Part shown: positions 58,441 through 64,000 of the stretch, piece after piece | How positions within the stretch are numbered: position 1 is the stretch's first letter | Layout of the letters: each line of letters begins with the position of its first letter | Origin: Ligustrum vulgare | Taxonomy: Eukaryota > Streptophyta > Magnoliopsida > Lamiales > Oleaceae | Direction of reading: 5' to 3' | Length of the DNA: 64,000 nt | Assembly (NCBI GenBank): GCA_963555705.1 | Contig: OY743181.1 | Span: 30,446,513-30,510,512 of the forward strand | The notes under the pieces: generated by a model | What the model saw: only the letters and a program-made list of their open reading frames with translations | Told to the model about the DNA's origin: nothing | The model's database searches: none | Position numbers and translations under genes: made by a program

Positions 58441-61400
58441 TGTAATACCACTTTTTCGTGTTACACGCATTCTTGAATTTCACGTAATTTTATATTGGTA
58501 CCATTATAAATTATGTAACTTATTATTATTATTTTTCATATTTGACTTAAATTGCAGTAGAAGGACTTGGACGCCGTCTCGCTCAATGTGCCAATTAGAA
58601 AATTATAAATTTTTACTTGCAATTTATGTGATTAATTGTTTTACTGTTTAAGCTTGCTACTTTCTATTTTATTTTGTTAAATTGAAAGTTGGGGGATAAT
58701 TGGCGGCAATTGGAGAGTAAATTAGAACTTATGGACTTAACTATACACATGGAGAGAAGCAAGGGACTAAATTGCAAATTCCTAAGATTCAAAACCTAAT
58801 CTAATCCCTTATCTCTCATCACTCACGCTCACTCTCACTCTCACTCCGCCTCTCAGCCCATCTCCATCCCCCTCTGTCTCGACTCTCATCTCCCTCTCTC
58901 ACGACCTCGAGCTCGCTCTCAGTCACGCATCTCTCTCGCCACTCGAGCCCGTCGCCACTCACTGCCGCGACCACCACCTCCCCTCCTACGGTAAAACCCT
59001 TTTTCCCCTCTCACGCACACACACGAAATCGCACCCACACGGTTCAACCACTTTCACGCGCGCACACATACATATTTCAATATACACATGTATATATATA
59101 GATTTTTATGTAAATAACGTTTATGTATGTACATCCTATATAAAATGTAGATTTTTAAAGGTTAATTTCAGATTTCCTGTGTTGTTAAAATTGATGGGTA
59201 AGATGCTTAGGTATGGATATATGTGTATAGGTATATGTAAATGTGTAAATTTCGGAATTTATGTGGAAATATGTATAAATTCAGATTTTCTGGAAGTTAT
59301 TTTCTCAGATTTTTCTTATGCTAATTTCAAGGGGTAATGTGTATATATGTATGTATATATTGACTTTTGTGTGTGTAAAGAATCATGAAATTCATAATTA
59401 GGCTAATTGAAATTTTGGTTAATCTTCGAGTAATTCTACAAATATCAAATTTTGGGGAAAGTAATATAAACGAGTTTTTACTTTCAGTTTGGATAAGATT
59501 GATAAATGACGTGAATAATTGATAAAAATGGGTAAAGGAAATTATTGTATATATATGTGTGTATACAAGTAATTTTCAAAGTCCCAGAAATTGGGTACTA
59601 GTTTGATTAATTAATATTTAAGATTTAAATTGGATTATAATGGTCAATTTTCGTAAGTGAGATTTTTAAGAGTTTAAGTTACTTTGATTGAATTTTAGTG
59701 TAGAGCTCGAATTCAAAATTTGTTAGTTTCAGATTTAATTCTTGGAAAGTTTCTGAATTTAGTGTTTAAATATATACATACATATATGTGAAATTGGTAG
59801 ACATTGATTTACATAAGTAATTGGGTTTAATTAGATTTTTGAATATCTAATTGTTCTTTTGAAATTGGAGATATGTAATAGTATGAGTGTATATTATAAA
59901 ATTTCGAATTTGGTGGTTTTGGGATTTAGACTGTTTGTATTATGTAAATTTGAGTTGAGCCGGAGTTTGAAATAAATGATAAGAATGAAAAAAAAGGGGA
60001 TAAACGATTTTCTAATGTATACATTGAAATTGATCATTTGTCTCGAATGTGGTGTTAAATGTAATGGCTATACTGTGAGGTCACATTTTGAATTAGCGAT
60101 TGCACTTTATTGATTAATGTGAATACTACGGATAATTGGTACATTGACGTCACGTGCAACCAAGACACCTCCACTTGCTATTTAAGAAAGGCGGTAAATA
60201 CTAAGGAAGTCAAGTAAGTAAACTTCCCCCTACTTTCATCAAAGTTGAATATTAATGTGGAATTAATGTGCTTGATCGACATTCGTGTTAACTGATTTTA
60301 ATGCTTTTAGTTACTACGTGCAAGTATGTGTATTTAAGGAAATGTTAAAGCATGCACATTATTATGTCATTGCATCATCAAGCATGCATTGGCATCGAAA
60401 TTGGGAAGTCAAATATTTTTAAATGAAAGGAATGTGTCAAGGTGCAAGTTGTTCAAAAGTTATGTATCCCAAGTTTTTAAGAAAGAATGGGTGTACTTCT
60501 AATTCATGAAAGGTGTGAGTGGGAAATGGGGCACGGGAGACCGGCGTACTCGAATTAAACCGCTTAACGGTGGCAAATATTAAACCGCTTTGCGGTGACG
60601 ATTGCTAAACCGGTTGACGGTGGCAAATATTAAACCGCTTGGCGGTGACGATTGCTAAACCGCTTGGTGGTGGCAAATATTAAACCGCTTTGCGGTGACG
60701 ATTGCTAAACCGGTTGACGGTGGAAAATATTAAACCGCTTTGCGGTGACGATTGCTAAACCGCTTGGAGGTGGCAAATATTAAACCGCTTTGCGGTGACG
60801 ATTGCTAAACCGGTTGACGGTGGCAAATATTAAACCGCTTTGCGGTGACGATTGCTAAACCGCTTGGCGGTGGCAAATATTAAACCGCTTTGCGGTGACG
60901 ATTGCTAAACCGCTTGGCGGTGGCAAATATTAAACCGCTTTGCGGTGACGATTGCTAAACCGGTTGACGGTGGCAAATTTTAAACCGCTATGCGGTGGAA
61001 AAGTGATAACCTGGTTTTAAATAAGGGAAATTGCCCACTGCATTGTGATTGGCTAGAAGATACACTAATTACGCTCACGATGGAAATGAAGTAAAAGTCT
61101 TGAAATGATGTGAAAGTCTTGAAATGAAGTAAAATTCTTGAAATGATGTGAAAGTCTTGAAATGAAAGTCTTGAAATGAAGTTAAAGTTTTGGAAATGTT
61201 TAAGTGAAAGTTGGAAAGTCTGAAGTCTTGAAAAGTAAAGTAAATGGGGATAATTGCTTTGAATGGTCTAAGGCATTTCATGTAATGAGCATGCATAAAG
61301 TTTACTTACTGAGCTTTAGCTCACCCCAATCCCTTTCCAATATATTTCAGGTGATGAAAGCTAGATGAGACGAGGAAAGCAATTGGTGGCAGACTCAGAA

Positions 61401-61849
61401 TATACTCGCTTCAACCTTTTAAATAAAGTCAAATTAGAATTTATTTCAATGTCTCATTAATTATTCTTTAATTTATCTATAATTGATAATGGCTTGGTTG
61501 GAGTTAGTTTCGAATAAGTATGAGTATCGTATTTGAGGTTAAATTGCCTCTTGTTGTATTTGTTAAAGTTATTATTTGAGATTATATTGTTGAGGAGTTT
61601 GGGATTCTTTTTGTAAAGGGGTTTGATGATGTTTGGGATTTGAATGAGTTGAGATGTGTGTTTGAAAATGGTTATGATGTCTCTCTACAGGTTGGCTAAG
61701 TCCAATTTATAGAGGAGACTCTGTCGAAATTTCTGTAAAATTTTATAATAGAAATGAAAATGTCTTATTTTAAATGAATTATTTTCCGCATATAATGTGA
61801 ATGGAAGTTAACACGTCTAAGTTTAAGATTTCGAACTTGGGGTGTTACA
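58441..61849 (+). mobile_element. Solo LTR of 3.4 kb, TSD AAATC
   Basis: TGTAATACCACTTTTTCGTG...GGGGTGTTACA; AAATC at 58436-58440 and 61850-61854. Length and ends suit a Tekay/Del-type LTR. Internal landmarks: CT-rich initiator-like tract (58810-59000), a minisatellite (60546-61010), and no coding region. The 58,990-60,540 stretch is AT-rich with (TA/CA)n text and nothing else I can name. Confidence 0.85.
60546..61010 (+). repeat. Minisatellite of ~50-base units with paired ACCGC/GCGGT
   Basis: About nine units, each made of two ~25-base halves: ATTAAACCGCTTTGCGGTGACG and ATTGCTAAACCGCTTGGCGGTGG (variants with GG for GC). Every half holds ACCGC, a 3-base loop and GCGGT, so each can fold. Followed at 61085-61190 by a second short repeat (TTGAAATGATGTGAAAGTC). 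Confidence 0.9.
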
Positions 61850-62186
61850 AAATCAATATGATAAAAAATGGAAAACTTACTAACTAAGATAGTTGTTGAG
61901 CAACTCAATCGCTGCATTCATTTTTGGCATTTCATTCTTATTAACTAAATTGAAAATGGATCCAAGAATTAAAATCCATCAAAAAATTATCATTAGAATA
62001 CATAACGATAGAGGGGAAAGAGAAGAAAAGAGAAAAAAAAAATCAGGGTCGCAAACGGGTCGGCAGAGAAACCCGACCTGCCGACCCGTAGAGGGTTCGC
62101 GGGGCGGGTATGGGGCATGTAATGAGTTCACGGGGCGGGACGCGGAATGGCCAACCAGACCCGAACTCGACCCGTTTCCATCACTA

Positions 62187-62494
62187 CCGGGAGAGCTCTT
62201 ATTGATGTGCAAGAAGGCCAATTGATTTTGAGGGTGCAAGATGAGCAAGTCACTTTTAATGTGTTGAAGGTCATTAAATATCCCTCGGGGTCTAATTCAT
62301 GTTTTCGGGTGGATGTAATTGATCATCTAGTGGTCAACTCCTTCAACCTTGGGATTTCTAAGGATCCATTGGAATTTTGCATTGCCCATTCTTTGACTAT
62401 TGAGGATGATGATCATGAAGTTGAACAAATGACTCACTTCTTGGAGGCGTCACCACAATATCGACACAAGAGGCCCCCTACTTTGAAGAGTTAA
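62187..62494 (+). pseudogene. Athila-like pol, between protease and RT
   Basis: Directly after the hAT TSD the frame reads TGRALIDVQEGQLILRVQDEQVTFNV, the block that follows the protease in Athila-type polyproteins, then an acidic linker (IEDDDHEVEQM) and EASPQYRHKRP to a stop at 62492-62494. Confidence 0.8.
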
Positions 62495-63893
62495 AAAAGA
62501 GTTCTTCACCGCCACCACCATCTCTCGAAAAAGCACCTCCTCTCGAACAAAAGCCTCTTCCTTCTCATTTGAGGTATGCTTACATGGGGGAATCTTCTAC
62601 ACTTCTGGTCATTATTTCCAACTTGTTGAATGAAGTGGAATAAGATAAATTGTTTCGGGTATTGAGGGAGCACAAAGAGGCTATTGGATTGACCATTTCG
62701 GATATTTGAGGTATTTTCCCTTCATTATGCATGTATAAAATTCTTATGGAGGATGATTTCAAACCTTCGGTGGAGCATCAACGTAGGTTGAATCCTAACA
62801 TGAAGGAAGTCGTGACAGCCGAAGTAGTGAAGTGGCTTGATTCGGGCATTATCTAATCCAATCTCGGATAGTGCATGGGTAAGGCCGGTGCAAGTAGTGC
62901 TAAAGAAAGGAGGTGTCACCGTGGTGGAGAATGAAATAATGAGCTTATTCCAACAAGGCCAGTGACGGAGTGGAGAGTTTGCATTGACTATCGCAAGCTC
63001 AATAATGCTACTAAGAAGGATCATTTTTCCCATCCATTCATCGATCAAATGCTTGAGCGATTGGTGGGTCACTCTCACTATTGCTTCCTAGATGGGTATT
63101 CGGGATATAATCAAATTTCTATAGCCCCGGAGGATCAAGAGAAGACAACATTCACATGCCCATACAGAACTTTTGCATATAGGAGGATGTCCTTCGGTCT
63201 TTGCAATGCCCCCACCACTTTCCAACGGTGCATGATGTCTATCTTCTCCGACATAGTGGAGAAATTTATTGAGGTATTTATGGATAACTTCTCGGTTTTT
63301 GGTACTTTATTTGATGATTGTTTGAATAATTTGAAAATGTTGCTAAAAAGATGTAAGGATACCAATTTAGTGTTAAATTGGGAAAAATGTCATTTCATGG
63401 TGCAAGAAGGGATAGTTCTTGGGCACTGGATTTCAAGTGAGGGGATTGATGTTGATAAGGAAAAAATTCAAGTTATTGAAAAACTACCTCCCCCAACCTC
63501 GGTCAAGGGCATGAGAAGTTTCTTGGGGCATGTGGGATTGTATGGGTGGTTCATCAAGGACTTCTCAAAAATCACAAAGCCGCTTTGTTCACTGCTTGAG
63601 AGGAGAGCCACATTTGATTTCTCTAAAGAGTGTCTCCAAGCTTTTAACACTCTTAAAGAGAAACTCATCACAACACCTATTATTGTGGCTCTGGATTGGA
63701 GTTTGCCATTTGAGCTTATGTGTGATGCAAGTGACTATGCCGTGGGGGCAGTTTTGGAGGAAGGATAAAATTTTGCATGTTATCTATTATGCTAGTAGAA
63801 CATTGACCGATGCTCAAATGAATTATGCTACTACCGAGAAGGAAATGCTAGTGGTGGTCTTTGCCTTTGATAAGTTTCGGTCCTATGTACATT
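62495..63893 (+). pseudogene. Athila-like reverse transcriptase and RNase H
   Basis: Copies retrotransposon RNA to DNA. Before the main frame, 62495-62961 carries the N-terminal RT blocks with stops (AIGWTISDI, MEDDFKPSVEHQRRLNPNM). The main frame 62962-63768 has WRVCIDYRKLNNATKKDHF, CFLDGYSGYNQISI, YRRMSFGLCNAPTTFQRCM and FMDNFSVFG, then GHWISSEGIDVDKEKIQ and FLGHVGLYGWFIKDFS. The catalytic YMDD is FMDN here: the second Asp is Asn, so the enzyme should be dead. RNase H starts with LMCDASDYAVGAVL, shifts frame at ~63765 (YYASRTLTDAQMNYATTEKEMLVVV) and ends at FRSYVH. The sequence then jumps to other element DNA. Confidence 0.9.
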
Positions 63894-64000
63894 GAGCACA
63901 ATAGTCGTGTTTGATTGTTGGTGAGTTTAAGAATTGTTGAAGGGTGAAGAGGTTAAAGAAGTAGAAGAACTAGGTTGTGAGCTTGCATTGTAATTTTTAT
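63894..64000 (+). other. LTR-element 3' interior joined to truncated pol
   Basis: TTGAGCACAATAGTCGTGTT...GTTGTGAGCTTGCATT matches 54721-54830 of the non-autonomous LTR element with a few substitutions. So at 63893 pol is fused to Athila-group 3' interior sequence, by deletion or recombination. Confidence 0.75.

Larger units (their letters stand above)
58082..62186. mobile_element. Non-autonomous hAT transposon (Ac-like ends), TSD CCGGGAGA
   Basis: Left end TAGGGATGGCAAAAAAACCC and right end (reverse complement) TAGTGATGGAAACGGGTC form an imperfect inverted repeat. The perfect 8-bp TSD CCGGGAGA is at 58074-58081 and 62187-62194. GGGTCGGG/CCCGACCC subterminal repeats on both sides. Without its solo-LTR insertion it is ~690 bases, with no transposase. 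Confidence 0.88.
46464..63893 (+). mobile_element. Plus-strand Athila-like element, interrupted twice and truncated
   Basis: LTR end, Asp-tRNA PBS, gag (47280-49189), protease (57641-58081), post-protease (62187-62494) and RT-RNase H (62495-63893) form one broken polyprotein gene. It is cut by an LTR element (49190-57637, TSD CAAAT) and a hAT (58082-62186, TSD CCGGGAGA). Reading resumes exactly across both: ...DALAQ / MPSYAKF... and ...FLATGR / ALIDV.... Integrase and the 3' LTR are absent: at 63893 the sequence switches to unrelated element interior. Confidence 0.85.

Overview
This window looks like nuclear DNA of a dicot plant, almost certainly heterochromatic. It is AT-rich and built nearly entirely from nested transposable elements: Ty3/gypsy (Tekay-like chromovirus, Athila-like, one further gypsy), Ty1/copia, Helitron, hAT and Harbinger-type MITEs. 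It also carries pieces of plant genes (a LOG cytokinin gene, a monoacylglycerol-lipase-like gene) and a scrap of plastid ycf2. I see no gene that clearly belongs to the single-copy host genome, and no RNA gene. Nearly every coding region is broken or partial.

Layout. (I) 1-6848: a minus-strand LTR retrotransposon with ~3 kb LTRs and a chromodomain remnant next to its polypurine tract. Most of its pol is gone, and an antisense two-ORF cassette sits in its interior: a basic, Cys-rich ORF resembling carlavirus nucleic-acid-binding proteins, then an intronless LOG copy, then three hairpin-forming repeats. (II) ~8300-37260: a minus-strand Helitron whose RepHel gene is split by a hAT element (9734-17661, 8-bp TSD). 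The hAT holds a Copia element (10315-16600, TSD ATTGC) that carries a lipase gene fragment and a second, decayed copy of the CRP-LOG cassette, again antisense to its carrier. A Harbinger-type MITE (21503-22423) and a Copia array with three LTRs and two interiors but one TSD pair (22762-37163, AAAAC) lie in the same Helitron flank. (III) 37264-46463: Athila-like LTR pieces and a deleted minus-strand Athila-like element, interrupted by a gypsy element (38794-42999) whose LTRs hold clusters of the palindrome TTACGGCCGTAA. (IV) 46464-63893: a plus-strand Athila-like element with a ycf2 fragment in gag. It is interrupted by a non-autonomous LTR element (49190-57637, TSD CAAAT, itself hosting two solo LTRs) and by a hAT (58082-62186, TSD CCGGGAGA) that contains a 3.4-kb solo LTR. 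Its pol stops abruptly at 63893.

The most unusual signal is the CRP-LOG-hairpin cassette. It occurs twice, in two unrelated retrotransposon classes, each time antisense, with the order ORF - spacer - LOG - three hairpins conserved. It joins a virus-like zinc-knuckle protein with a cytokinin-activating enzyme. A second unusual signal is a family of short hairpins in the Copia element with a constant CAGAA loop and arms that change in step. Calls rest on reading motifs, terminal repeats and target-site duplications by eye; no alignment or database search was run.
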